Made by a program: the position numbers and the translations under genes. DNA of 64,000 nucleotides. Origin: Saccharospirillum sp. GTDB taxonomy: Bacteria > Pseudomonadota > Gammaproteobacteria > Pseudomonadales > Natronospirillaceae. The DNA is taken from positions 186,001-250,000 of the forward strand of contig JAGYIL010000001.1 of the NCBI GenBank assembly GCA_018402545.1. Direction: 5' to 3'. Every line of letters begins with the position of its first letter. Position 1 is the stretch's first letter. Positions 35,767-45,004 of the stretch are shown in pieces. The notes below the pieces were generated by a model. The model worked only from the letters and a program-made list of their open reading frames with translations, searched no databases and was not told the DNA's origin.

Positions 35767-36786
35767 ATGACGCCCGATAAACCCAGAGCAACGCTCAAGA
35801 CACTCGCCCGACATCTCGACTTATCGGTGACCACCGTATCCCGTGCCTTAAAGGGTGGCGCCGAAGTGAAACCCGGGACCATCGAACGGGTAAAAGCCGC
35901 CGCCGCAGAACTGGGCTACCGGCCCAACCATTCAGGCATTGGCCTGAAAACGGGCAAGACCCACGTCATCGCCCTGGTCATGCCGGTGATCAAACCGGGC
36001 GAGATCGTCGGCGACCTGGGCACGTTGCCACTCATAGAAGGCCTCACCGCCGCTCTGGCCAACACCCCTTATCACCTAACGATTATCCCAAGCCGCCCGG
36101 AGCAGGACGAACTCGAACCGGTGCGCTATATTGCCGAGCACGGCCTGGCCGACGGTGTGATCCTGAACATCACTCGCAGCGAAGATGAACGGGTAAAATA
36201 CCTGCATTCGATGAACCTGCCGCTGGTCACCTTTGGGCGCACGGAACTGGCGATTCAACACCCCTTTTACGACACCGACAACATCGACTTCGGCTACCGG
36301 GCTGCCAACTATCTGCTCGAGCGCGGTCGCCGAAAACTGGTGATGCTGACACCGCCACTGCATTACCTCTATGGCTGGCATCGCAAGGTCGGTTTCCAGC
36401 GTGCCTTGCTGGAAGCCGGACTGGATTTCGATGAACATCGCCAGTTACTGGTCGAAGCCAACGCGACCGACTACCGAGCCCAAACTCGCGAGTGGCTAAA
36501 CAGCAACTGGCAACCCGATGGCTTTATTTGCGGCACCGAAATTGCCGCCATGGGTATATTGGCCGGCCTGCACGACAGCGGCCGGGTGGTCGGAATCGAC
36601 TGTGATCTGGTCACCCTGGAAACCTCACCCTTGCCCGAGTACTTCCGCACACCGGTGAGCGGCTTCCATCAGGACTTGCACAAGGTCGGACGGCAACTGG
36701 TTGGTTTACTGCTGGACCACATCGACCAGCGAAAACCGGTCAGTGAGTTGCAAATCATTGAGAAAGCGGATTTTATTGAGCGTTAA
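35767..36786 (+). CDS. LacI family transcriptional regulator
   Basis: The 339-residue protein has the LacI helix-turn-helix at its N-terminus (TLKTLARHLDLSVTTVSRAL) with the hinge region, then the periplasmic-binding-like effector domain (about 65-335). The ATG at 35767 follows AGGAAGG. It lies 27 bases after the beta-mannosidase gene and is followed 34 bases later by the isomerase gene, so it is an internal operon regulator, probably repressing the operon until a mannose-type sugar binds. Confidence 0.92.
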   Translation: MTPDKPRATLKTLARHLDLSVTTVSRALKGGAEVKPGTIERVKAAAAELGYRPNHSGIGLKTGKTHVIALVMPVIKPGEIVGDLGTLPLIEGLTAALANTPYHLTIIPSRPEQDELEPVRYIAEHGLADGVILNITRSEDERVKYLHSMNLPLVTFGRTELAIQHPFYDTDNIDFGYRAANYLLERGRRKLVMLTPPLHYLYGWHRKVGFQRALLEAGLDFDEHRQLLVEANATDYRAQTREWLNSNWQPDGFICGTEIAAMGILAGLHDSGRVVGIDCDLVTLETSPLPEYFRTPVSGFHQDLHKVGRQLVGLLLDHIDQRKPVSELQIIEKADFIER

Positions 36787-36820
36787 TAGATTCGAACCAA
36801 ACAAGAACGAGGGCCGCTCT

Positions 36821-37999
36821 GTGAACTTTTATGATCGTGATTTTCTGAATCAGCATTGTCAGTCGATACTGGCGTTTTACGACCCGAGAGTCGACGACCC
36901 GAGCGGTGGTTTCTTTCATAATTACTATGACAACGGCGATGTTTTTGATCCTGGCTTTCGGCAACTGGTCAGCAGCACCCGGCTAGTAGTGAACTACGCG
37001 TTGGCTGGCTTGCATTTCGACCTTGAGGAGTATCGCATTCGTGCCCGTCGTGGTCTGGATTATGTCGAACAGGTGCACTGGCGCGAAGAAGACGGCCTGT
37101 ACGCCTGGACCCTGCGTGACCATGAGCCCGAAGACCTGACCCAGCAAGCCTACGGCTATGCCTTCGTATTGCTCGCCTATTCCGCCTGCCTGAAAGCCGG
37201 CGTTATCAAGAGCGCCGAGCCACTTTATCGCACTTATGACTTGCTCGAACAACGCTTCTGGCAAGCCGAATACGGCCTCTACGCCGACGAACTCAGTGCC
37301 GACGGCGTGCTCAGCGACTACCGCGGCCAGAACTCGAACATGCACCTGTGCGAAGCCATGATCGCCGCCTATGAAGCCAGCCAGGACATACGCTTTCTCG
37401 ACCGCGCCAAAACCCTCGCCAACAACATCGCCTTCCGCCAGGCTGACCTAACCGACGGCCTGATCTGGGAGCATTACACAACCGATTTCAACATCGACTG
37501 GGACTACAACAAAGACGACCCGAAAAATCTCTACCGCCCCTGGGGCTTCCAGCCCGGCCACCAGACTGAGTGGACCAAACTGTTGCTGATGCTGCACCGC
37601 CACGACCCTCAGCCTCGTTACATCGAACGCGCAAAAAGCCTCTTCGACCGGGCCTGGCAAAGCAGTTGGGATGCCGAGCACGGCGGTCTGGTCTACGGCT
37701 TTGATCCGCAAGGCAAATGGTGCGATGACGACAAATATTTCTGGGTGCAGGCCGAAAGCTTTGCCGCCGCCGCGCTGTTATTGCAGGCTACCGGTGACGA
37801 ACACTACCGCGACTGCTTCCAGCAACTCTGGCAATACAGCTGGGATCACTTTGTCGATCACGACTACGGTGCCTGGTTCCGGCTGTTGTATCGGAATAAT
37901 CGCAAAGTCTCGAACGAGAAGAGCGCCGCCGGTGCCAAGTGTGATTACCATACGTTGTGTGCGTGTCTGGAGGTTTTGCGGGTTATTGAAAATTGCTGA
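36821..37999 (+). CDS. AGE family epimerase/isomerase, probable D-mannose isomerase
   Basis: The 392-residue alpha/alpha-barrel protein belongs to the N-acylglucosamine 2-epimerase family. Catalytic-type histidines are visible in NSNMHLCEAMIAAYE, WGFQPGHQTEWTKLL and AKCDYHTLCACLEVL. Its length and motifs resemble mannose isomerase/YihS rather than renin-binding-protein epimerases. The GTG start follows GAGGG; an upstream in-frame ATG would overlap the LacI gene. With the cytoplasmic beta-mannosidase this predicts mannoside to mannose to fructose, bypassing mannose phosphorylation. Cellobiose/mannobiose 2-epimerase is the alternative. Confidence 0.87.
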   Translation: MNFYDRDFLNQHCQSILAFYDPRVDDPSGGFFHNYYDNGDVFDPGFRQLVSSTRLVVNYALAGLHFDLEEYRIRARRGLDYVEQVHWREEDGLYAWTLRDHEPEDLTQQAYGYAFVLLAYSACLKAGVIKSAEPLYRTYDLLEQRFWQAEYGLYADELSADGVLSDYRGQNSNMHLCEAMIAAYEASQDIRFLDRAKTLANNIAFRQADLTDGLIWEHYTTDFNIDWDYNKDDPKNLYRPWGFQPGHQTEWTKLLLMLHRHDPQPRYIERAKSLFDRAWQSSWDAEHGGLVYGFDPQGKWCDDDKYFWVQAESFAAAALLLQATGDEHYRDCFQQLWQYSWDHFVDHDYGAWFRLLYRNNRKVSNEKSAAGAKCDYHTLCACLEVLRVIENC

Positions 38000-38067
38000 T
38001 CTGAGGCGCGACCTTGGGGGGCAGATCCAGTAAAGTGGAGCTTTCTCACGTTAATGGAATCGACACT

Positions 38068-38910
38068 ATGCGTCAGCAATGGTTACGTCTGGGTGGCCTG
38101 GTGGCCACCGCCTTCATCCTCAGCGGTTGTGCCGGATTTGGGGTAGACGACGCCTATCGTCAACCCAGCTTTGATCACCAGTCTACCCGACTGACCGGCA
38201 TCACCTGGACCGGCGTCAACGGCTCCAGCCAGGTTAAACTGACCAACCCCAACGCCTATCGCCTGCCGATCACCGAATTTGCCGCCCAGCTCTGGCTCGA
38301 CGGCGAACCCTGGATCGACCTGGGCACCCCCACACTGAATGGATTGGCGGCCCGCTCATCCACCACCCTGGAATTCGACTGGACAGTCACCGCCGCCGGC
38401 TTGTTGCAGCGCGCACGGGATGCCTACGCCGCCGGCGAAGCGAACCTTGAACTGAAGCTGCAGCCGACACTCTCGGTGCCCGTGCTGGGCGCACGCCAGC
38501 TTGACTGGTCGCACGACTTTACCGTGCCGGTGCCTAAATCGCCGCAGGTCAGCCTGGCTGACTGGCGGGTTGAAGACATCGGCTTCACCAGCCTGACGTT
38601 GGCACTGGACCTGGTGGTCACCAATCCAAACCGCTTCGACCTGGCAACCGGCCCCTTTGATGTTGGCATCGAAGCCGACGGGCGCAGTCTCTCCAGAATG
38701 TCGTTGTCGGAAATGAACATCGGCGCTGGCGTTACCCAGCGCCAGACAACCGAAGTGTCGCTGGGGTTTGGGGGGCTGGGTGTTTCCCTGCTCGAAGCCC
38801 TGCGCAGCGGTGAATGGCCATCGAGTCTCGGCATGAACTGGTCCGGCAATATGCGCAGCCCGGATCTCGGCCTCGATCTGCCCTCCTTGACCGGATCGGT
38901 CAGTCGGTAA
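38068..38910 (+). CDS. LEA14-like (WHy domain) lipoprotein
   Basis: The 280-residue product has a signal peptide with lipobox LSGC. Two LEA type 2/WHy domains follow (about 35-135 and 150-265), each with the typical NPN motif (LTNPNAYRLPI and VTNPNRFDLAT). LEA14-like proteins are linked to desiccation and stress tolerance in plants; bacterial lipoprotein versions have no fixed role. A hairpin follows the stop. Confidence 0.82.
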   Translation: MRQQWLRLGGLVATAFILSGCAGFGVDDAYRQPSFDHQSTRLTGITWTGVNGSSQVKLTNPNAYRLPITEFAAQLWLDGEPWIDLGTPTLNGLAARSSTTLEFDWTVTAAGLLQRARDAYAAGEANLELKLQPTLSVPVLGARQLDWSHDFTVPVPKSPQVSLADWRVEDIGFTSLTLALDLVVTNPNRFDLATGPFDVGIEADGRSLSRMSLSEMNIGAGVTQRQTTEVSLGFGGLGVSLLEALRSGEWPSSLGMNWSGNMRSPDLGLDLPSLTGSVSR

Positions 38911-38925
38911 ATGATAGGCGGTGGT

Positions 38926-38946
38926 CAGGCTGCTACCATCAGCCTG
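38926..38946 (+). terminator. Hairpin after the LEA14-like gene
   Basis: CAGGCTG (38926-38932) and CAGCCTG (38940-38946) form a perfect 7-bp stem 16 bases after the stop. No U-tract follows. Confidence 0.35.
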
Positions 38947-39039
38947 TACCGGTGAGAGTGACCGGACAACCGAAGGGCCGTTAACCAGGCTCAAACACCC
39001 GATGCCACCGGGCTCGGGTAGCGACAGCAGGGGTTCAGA

Positions 39040-40074
39040 ATGGGCAGCAAGGCAGTAGCGTCCGCAGGGCGTCGAATGATGGGGGTTTTGGCGGGGCTGA
39101 CACTGTTGGCAGCCGCTTCGCAGGCCTCAACACTCAGTGATGTACGCAGCAAAAACTACCTCGATTGCGGCGTCTCGACCGGGATTCCCGGCTTCTCGAA
39201 CCCCGATGCCGAAGGCCGCTGGAGCGGTCTCGATGTGGATGTCTGCCGGGCGGTCGCGGCCGCTGTGCTGGGCGATGCCAGCAAGGTGCGTTACACGCCG
39301 CTCCCCCCAAGCGACCGGTTCAATGCCCTCAGTTCCGGCGAAGTGGACATGCTGTCGCGCAACACCACCTGGACCCACGCCCGGGACACCACCCTGGGCA
39401 TGATCTTCGCGGGCATCGTGTTCTACGATGGCCAGGGCTTTATGGTCACCCAGTCTTCAGGTATCACCGGTCTGCCAGAACTGGATGGCGCAGCGATCTG
39501 CATTCAGGGCGGCACCACCAGCGAATTGAACGTGGCCGATTATTTTCGGGAAACCGGCATGAACTACCAGCCGGTGGTCTTCGCTACCTCCGACCAGACG
39601 CTTCGTGGCTTCGAGGCAGGCCGGTGCAACGTTTTAACCTCCGATCTGTCGCAGCTGTATGCCCAGCGCACCCGGCTCAAAAACCCTCAGGCCGTCACCA
39701 TTCTGTCTGAGGTTATTTCCAAGGAACCCCTGGGTCCGGCCGTTCGGCAGGACGACATGCAGTGGTACAACATCGTCAAATGGACGGTCTACGCCATGGT
39801 CAATGCCGAGGAATACGGCGTTAACCAGAGCAACGTCGACGCCATGCGGGAATCCCCCAAACCCGTGATTCAGCGCATGCTCGGTGTGAACGCAGACACC
39901 GGCCGAGCCATGGGCCTGTCAGCCGACTGGGCGTATCAGATAATCCGTCAGGTGGGCAATTACGGCGAGGTGTTCGAACGCAATGTCGGCGTTAGTTCAC
40001 CACTGGGCTTCGAGCGGGGGCTGAATCAGCTGTGGAACAAAGGCGGCTTACTGTACGCGCCGCCGCTGAGGTAG
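39040..40074 (+). CDS. General L-amino acid ABC substrate-binding protein, AapJ-like
   Basis: The 344-residue protein has a signal peptide (cleavage near ASQAS) and matches AapJ-type binding proteins in LDCGVSTGIPGFSNPDAEGRW, GLDVDVCRAVAAAVLGD, the LSRNTTWTHARDT segment and the C-terminal LGFERGLNQLW.KGGLLYAPP. AapJ delivers many L-amino acids to the AapQMP permease-ATPase complex. Those genes are not beside it here, so it either works with a distant transporter or is an extra copy. A palindromic repeat element lies downstream. Confidence 0.9.
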   Translation: MGSKAVASAGRRMMGVLAGLTLLAAASQASTLSDVRSKNYLDCGVSTGIPGFSNPDAEGRWSGLDVDVCRAVAAAVLGDASKVRYTPLPPSDRFNALSSGEVDMLSRNTTWTHARDTTLGMIFAGIVFYDGQGFMVTQSSGITGLPELDGAAICIQGGTTSELNVADYFRETGMNYQPVVFATSDQTLRGFEAGRCNVLTSDLSQLYAQRTRLKNPQAVTILSEVISKEPLGPAVRQDDMQWYNIVKWTVYAMVNAEEYGVNQSNVDAMRESPKPVIQRMLGVNADTGRAMGLSADWAYQIIRQVGNYGEVFERNVGVSSPLGFERGLNQLWNKGGLLYAPPLR

Positions 40075-40129
40075 ATGTTTTGAGCTCGTGACGCCATTTT
40101 CGGATTTGGCACAACACGAGCGTTGGGTG

Positions 40130-40222
40130 CCGGTGATGCCTCTGCGGGGTAGTCCGCAGCAAGGATGCTGCGGTCTAGGCTCCATGGACGGATTTACGCC
40201 GACCCCGCAGAGGCATCACCGG
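40130..40222. repeat. Palindromic intergenic repeat element, copy 1
   Basis: A perfect 21-bp outer inverted repeat (40130-40150 with 40202-40222; core GATGCCTCTGCGGGGT) encloses an inner hairpin CCGCAGC/GCTGCGG and the shared segment CTAGGCTCCATGGACGGATT. It lies between two convergent genes (aapJ-like and nlpC-like). Copies 2 and 3 are at 51566 and 63389. Confidence 0.9.
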
Positions 40223-40267
40223 TGGCCGATAGCCACCTGAGGAGGCCGAACTTTGAAGCTTGAGCCA

Positions 40268-40840
40268 CTAAAGAAAGCGTCTTGCCTGAGAATACCGCTG
40301 CTGCCAATAGGCGTTGCCGAGTGATGACTCGGTTACGCCAACCGAGGAGGCCGAATGAATAAAGCGTTCATCCCCGAGGTAAATACCCGCATGCTGGTCT
40401 TTTCCGCCGATGCGGAAGAAAACGATATCCCCCTCGCGCAACTGGTCCCGCCGTACAAACTGCCCCTGGCTTAACATCAACTCAGTGGTGCGGGGCACGG
40501 TGCGGTTCAGCCCTTCCCGGTAGGCCGTTACGATGAATCCTGAACAATCAAACCCGGCGGGCGTGGTGCCGCCATAGCGGTAGGGCGTGCCCTGATAGCG
40601 CTGGTAGACCTGTTGTAACTGGCTCACGACGGCGGATTGGCTGGACGGGGTGGTGCCGGTGCTGCCAGTCGACGGGGCGGTTTGGCCGGTAGCCACGGGC
40701 TGGCTGTGCGAGCCGGCTTCGTAGCTCTGGTAGCCAGCACAACCGGCCAGAAACAGGCTGGCTGTGGTGATCAGCAGCAGGCTGCGCAGGTGGCAGTTGG
40801 GCGTCGGGTTGTCGGCTGGGAACATCGGTCTTGTAGGCAT
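40268..40840 (-). CDS. NlpC/P60 family lipoprotein, cell-wall endopeptidase
   Basis: The 190-residue product has a signal peptide with lipobox LAGC, a Ser/Thr/Gln-rich linker and a C-terminal NlpC/P60 domain (about 75-190). The catalytic cysteine is in FDCSGF, and histidines are in QHAGIYLG and FIHSAS. Such enzymes (Spr/MepS, NlpC) cut D-Glu-to-diaminopimelate type peptide bonds in peptidoglycan. A start codon slightly downstream is possible because the n-region is long. Confidence 0.9.
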   Translation of the reverse strand: MPTRPMFPADNPTPNCHLRSLLLITTASLFLAGCAGYQSYEAGSHSQPVATGQTAPSTGSTGTTPSSQSAVVSQLQQVYQRYQGTPYRYGGTTPAGFDCSGFIVTAYREGLNRTVPRTTELMLSQGQFVRRDQLREGDIVFFRIGGKDQHAGIYLGDERFIHSASSVGVTESSLGNAYWQQRYSQARRFL

Positions 40841-40941
40841 CGTCAGCGGTCTGTCAAAACTCTGTATAGCAACCTTACCTCGCGATGCCAGCCCGGGCCA
40901 GTCGCCGTGCGTAAAGATGGCGACCCGGGTTCAGCGGGCAG

Positions 40942-43419
40942 TCAGGTTGGGCGGCCCTGTTGCCAGTGCAGCAGGCGCTCTACCAGCATTGGTCGTGAGA
41001 AGGGTTTGGGGATCAGGTCATCCATGCCCGCCGAGAAGGCTTCGTCTCGATCGCGTTCCATGGTGTTGGCGGTGATGGCCAGAATGGGGGTATTGGCGTT
41101 GGGGCCATCGCTCTTGCGAATCTGGCGGGTGGCTTCGAAGCCGTCCATCTTTGGCATCTGACAGTCCATTAAAATGAAATCGTACTGAACCTCAGCGGCT
41201 TGCTCCACCGCCCCCAGTCCGTCGTAGGCGACTTCCAGTTCACACTGTTCCCGCTCCAGAATGGCGGTCAGCAATTTCAGATTAAGCAGATTGTCCTCGA
41301 CGATCAGGACTTTGCTGCCAGCTAATGGGGCTGCTTCAGTGGTCATGCCTTCCGGCTCGGGAGCGCTGGTGCAGGGCAGGCTCAGCCGGGTCAGGGTGTG
41401 GTCGGCATGCTGCTCTCGCGTCAGTTCGGCGCCCAGAATGTCGGCAAAGGCCTGGCTGAGATAGAGGCTGAGTGTCGGGCCCGAAAGGGGCGTCTTGTCA
41501 GCCGGGTTTTCAGGGTTGGCCAGATCGGTCACCGGTGGTGTATGAATGGTATCAATGGGGTTGGGCTGGCGCAGGGTCAGGTTCAGTCTCTGGGCCGTGG
41601 CGTCGAAGTGTGCACTCATTTCGATATCGCCGGACTGGCTGTGCTGCAGGGCATTGTCGAGCAAGTGATCCAGTATATGCTGGGTGTTGTGCCAGTCGAG
41701 TGACAAGGCGCCGGGTAGGGTGTCGGCCCCGATCAGGGTGCAGGCCCGGCCATGGGTCGAGAAGGCGGCTGACAACCTGTTTTTGCAATCCTGCAGTCGG
41801 CTGCGCACGTCAACGACAGCAGGCCGGCTGACCACCGGGTAGGCCAGTAGCTCGGCGTAGGAAAGCAGGCTTTCTACCTGGTGGTGGGTGGTGTGGGTTG
41901 CGTTTTGCAACAGATACAACAGTTCTTGTTGCCGGGCCTTCAGCGGGCTGCTGGCCAGTTCGGCCAGTGCGCCCAGTGCATGGGTTATGGGGGTACGCAA
42001 TTCGTGGCTGACCAGGCGTAGGAATTCATCTTTGCTGCGGTTGGCGTCGCGCGCATCCTGCAAGGCCTGGTCGAGCCGGGCCAGGGTTTGCAGGGCTTCT
42101 TCCTTGGCTTCGGCTTCACGCTCTTCGCGTTCGCGATGGTCGTTGCGCAGGTAATTGGCCTGGGCGACAGACATCAGCAGCGACTCATAAGCCACCCCAA
42201 ACAACAGCGCACGCTGCACAAAGAAGTTGGAGGGCAGCACGCCCTGCACATAGAGGTTGTACAGAACCGAGCAGATCACCATGCCCGACCAGCTGATCAG
42301 AAACAGCGGTGCCGAGTTCAGGCCCTTGTAGGTGGCGCTGATGCCGAGATAGATAACCGTTACAAAAAAGATCAGATTGGCCAGGGTCACAATGGTGACC
42401 GCGTGGCTGATCATATCCAGCAGGCCAAAGGGAATCGATGCGATACCCAGCCAGCGTAGCCCGCTCAGCACGTGGTGCAGGCGCGGATAATGGGCGCGTG
42501 TACGCAGGAAATGCTGGCAAAAGCTGTAGCCACCCCAGAAGAACATTGCCAGCCCGAAAAACGCGGCATTTTGCTGAATAAAGGTGGAATCGGGCCAGAG
42601 GTAGAGGTAGCCAAGCCCCGAGTTGTATACCGAAAACAGAATGATGCCGCTCAGGTAAATCAGGTAATTGAAGCGGAACCGGTCTCTGTCGACTTGCCAC
42701 ATCACCAGGTTGAACAGCAACATGGCGCCACTGAGGGTTATCAGCAGTACATCGAGCAGCATTTCACGGGTGGCCGAGTGTATCTGGGAGGCTTCATCGT
42801 TCAGGCTGACGTCGAGCGCTAGTGTGCTGCGGCCATAGGCGGCGATGTAGATTTCCCGGGTGTCACCGGGGGCAATGGTTATTGGCACCAGGTAACCGGG
42901 GAACGGATAGCGGCGCAGGTCGCTGGGGCGACGGTCACCGGCGATAAACACCGGTGAATTCAGGTCGATGGGCTGGCCCGCCATAACCGAGTAGACATCC
43001 ACGTAATCGGCGGCTTCGGCGTTGATGGCCAGCGTCCACTCGGATTGCGGGGTGTCGTTCACGACGCTCAGCGCCAGCCAGGCCTTCTGGTCGTCCCGGA
43101 TATAGCCAAAATTCGGAGTGCTTTCGAACGTTTGCGGCAAGGCATCGAGGTTTGGGGGCGTATCGAGGGGCAGTAGCCCACCGTTGAGCGCATTCAGCGT
43201 AAGATTGTTGTTGATTTGCGACAACCGGATCTCGGCACTGGCCGCACCGGTAAACAACAGGCCTGCCAGGCAAAACGCCAGAAACGTCAGCACAGAGGCG
43301 ATACCAAGGCATCGCTGTAAGGGGGTTGAGAGCCACGGGACCCAGTTACCTAACCAGCCTCTGGAAGGCGGTTCACTGTCACGGTTCCCTGTCGTGGCAA
43401 GCTGTCCTTTTGATGTCAT
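40942..43419 (-). CDS. Hybrid sensor histidine kinase/response regulator with 7TMR-DISM sensor
   Basis: The 825-residue protein has an N-terminal membrane segment, a periplasmic 7TMR-DISMED2-like beta domain (about 62-210), seven membrane helices (about 220-420), a coiled coil (425-465), a HisKA domain with His472 (LRLVSHELRTP), an HATPase region (about 565-685) and a receiver with Asp752 (ILMDCQMPKMDG). The N box is present (HILDHLLDNALQHS), but I see no DxGxG loop, and the GTGLGL-type loop is reduced to LSGPTLSLYL, so ATP binding may be weakened. It lies eight bases after the upstream outer-membrane-like gene, probably as one operon. The partner regulator and signal are unknown. Confidence 0.9.
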   Translation of the reverse strand: MTSKGQLATTGNRDSEPPSRGWLGNWVPWLSTPLQRCLGIASVLTFLAFCLAGLLFTGAASAEIRLSQINNNLTLNALNGGLLPLDTPPNLDALPQTFESTPNFGYIRDDQKAWLALSVVNDTPQSEWTLAINAEAADYVDVYSVMAGQPIDLNSPVFIAGDRRPSDLRRYPFPGYLVPITIAPGDTREIYIAAYGRSTLALDVSLNDEASQIHSATREMLLDVLLITLSGAMLLFNLVMWQVDRDRFRFNYLIYLSGIILFSVYNSGLGYLYLWPDSTFIQQNAAFFGLAMFFWGGYSFCQHFLRTRAHYPRLHHVLSGLRWLGIASIPFGLLDMISHAVTIVTLANLIFFVTVIYLGISATYKGLNSAPLFLISWSGMVICSVLYNLYVQGVLPSNFFVQRALLFGVAYESLLMSVAQANYLRNDHREREEREAEAKEEALQTLARLDQALQDARDANRSKDEFLRLVSHELRTPITHALGALAELASSPLKARQQELLYLLQNATHTTHHQVESLLSYAELLAYPVVSRPAVVDVRSRLQDCKNRLSAAFSTHGRACTLIGADTLPGALSLDWHNTQHILDHLLDNALQHSQSGDIEMSAHFDATAQRLNLTLRQPNPIDTIHTPPVTDLANPENPADKTPLSGPTLSLYLSQAFADILGAELTREQHADHTLTRLSLPCTSAPEPEGMTTEAAPLAGSKVLIVEDNLLNLKLLTAILEREQCELEVAYDGLGAVEQAAEVQYDFILMDCQMPKMDGFEATRQIRKSDGPNANTPILAITANTMERDRDEAFSAGMDDLIPKPFSRPMLVERLLHWQQGRPT

Positions 43420-43427
43420 CGGCGTTT

Positions 43428-44795
43428 TCAGAACAATGCATCCAGGCCCAGCTTAACACTTAGGCTGATGTTTACACCTTCCTTTTCCTCCAGAGCACCC
43501 AGCAAGTAGCCGCTTTCCAGGGAAAACCGGACGTTGTCGTCCAGCGGTGTGGGTATGTCGACCTCAACAAACAGTTGGGTGCCCGGGCCATCCGGGCCGT
43601 ATACGCCGTCGAGGCCGTAGCGAAAACTCTCGCTGTGGCCGATGGCGCTAACCAGGCCGAGGCTCAGATACCAGAGGTCGCCATAACTGCCGCGAATGCG
43701 GTAAGCGAGGTCAATGTCAGAGGCCGAATCAAACTGAAGACCGGCAAACCAGCCCTGTTCCGGTTCATTAAGAATGCTGAAGCTGTTCTGACCGATGACG
43801 AACTGATTGCGGTGCCGGTAGCTGACTTCCTCGACGGCATCGCCTTCTTCAATTAGCGCCTTGGCCAGGTCGTAATGGTCGGAGCGGGCAATCTCGCCGC
43901 GGGCAACGCCATTGTCGACCGAGTTAATGCGAATGCGGCCGATGATTTCGCGAAAGGCATCGTCATCGGTAATGGGTTTGATGGTCTTGTAGACCGCAAA
44001 GTAACTGCCCGGTGTTACCCCGGCTTCACGGCCAAGATTGATGGCGACCTGATCATCGAGTTTCGAGAGAATCAGCCCGTCGGCCTGAACATCGGGGCTG
44101 GCTCGCTCTACCCAGTCGTTACTGCGAATTGACAGGCGGCCGAGCTTGATTTTGCCGACCGCATAAACACTGCTGACAGACACTACTTCAACAATGCCGC
44201 TCTGCTCATCAACATAGCCGTAGCTGTCACCCCGGGCATCACGGATTTCCTCGCCGCGGCGGAATACCCGGTACAGGTCACCCACTTCAACGCCGGTATT
44301 GATGCCGAGGTCAAAAATCAGTTCGTCGCCAGTCACCCGTACAACGGTACCCAGTTCGCGAAAGGCGCGTTTGAGCACCAGCGGTAATTCGTATTCCAGT
44401 TGCGCCAGCAGCGCTGGCACATCATCGGTAAGCCGGAATTCCAGTGCACGCTGCAGTGAAAGTTCGCCGGTGCGGGTGTTGTAGAAAGTGGTGGTCAGGG
44501 TGGCGGTGCGGCGCTTGGGGGTATAGAGCGTGACCACAGCCAGAGTATCCAGCCCTGCGTCGAGCGCGGCCTGGTTCATCGCCGCTATTTTCGCATCGGA
44601 ATCCGGACGTACCGATGTCGTCGCTGGGGCGACTTCGTAGTCCTGCAACTGGTTCAGGGCATTGCTGGCCACCAGGCGCAGATCGGGCCGGAAAGCGAGG
44701 TAGTTATCTTCAAGGTCTGTCACCAGCAAGACATTACCAGCAGCAAAAGCGGTACCGGTCACTAACAACAGCAACCCAACAACAAGGCGTATCAC
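43428..44795 (-). CDS. Uncharacterised exported protein with FlgT/TolB-like and outer-membrane-like parts
   Basis: I prefer the GTG at 44795, which directly precedes a signal peptide (VIRLVVGLLLLVTGTAFA) and has GGAG upstream; product 455 residues. After the signal come a domain with the feel of TolB/CsgG N-terminal or LPP20 proteins (about 20-140), two SH3-like FlgT-C-type segments (about 150-240 and 245-330; GVEVGDLYRVFRRGEEI and GREAGVTPGSYFAVYKT), then alternating hydrophobic strands ending LGLDALF, a terminal Phe as in outer-membrane barrels. I do not recognise a named family. It is just upstream of the hybrid kinase gene and may act with it. Confidence 0.65.
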   Translation of the reverse strand: MIRLVVGLLLLVTGTAFAAGNVLLVTDLEDNYLAFRPDLRLVASNALNQLQDYEVAPATTSVRPDSDAKIAAMNQAALDAGLDTLAVVTLYTPKRRTATLTTTFYNTRTGELSLQRALEFRLTDDVPALLAQLEYELPLVLKRAFRELGTVVRVTGDELIFDLGINTGVEVGDLYRVFRRGEEIRDARGDSYGYVDEQSGIVEVVSVSSVYAVGKIKLGRLSIRSNDWVERASPDVQADGLILSKLDDQVAINLGREAGVTPGSYFAVYKTIKPITDDDAFREIIGRIRINSVDNGVARGEIARSDHYDLAKALIEEGDAVEEVSYRHRNQFVIGQNSFSILNEPEQGWFAGLQFDSASDIDLAYRIRGSYGDLWYLSLGLVSAIGHSESFRYGLDGVYGPDGPGTQLFVEVDIPTPLDDNVRFSLESGYLLGALEEKEGVNISLSVKLGLDALF

Positions 44796-45004
44796 GACAA
44801 GAGACTCCGAAACGGGACAATTAACGCGGAGTATAGACACAGGACCGGCACCGCAAGCCAGCGAGGGGGCTATTTTCAGGGAAAATTCGCAAGAGCTGTC
44901 AATAAGGTGACGCTTTAAAGGCACTGTTGCTTGTAATAGGAGGCAAGCCTCGTATGATGAAAATCTAATTTTTCGCGGCGTCATTGCAGAAACGGAGGCA
45001 TTCA

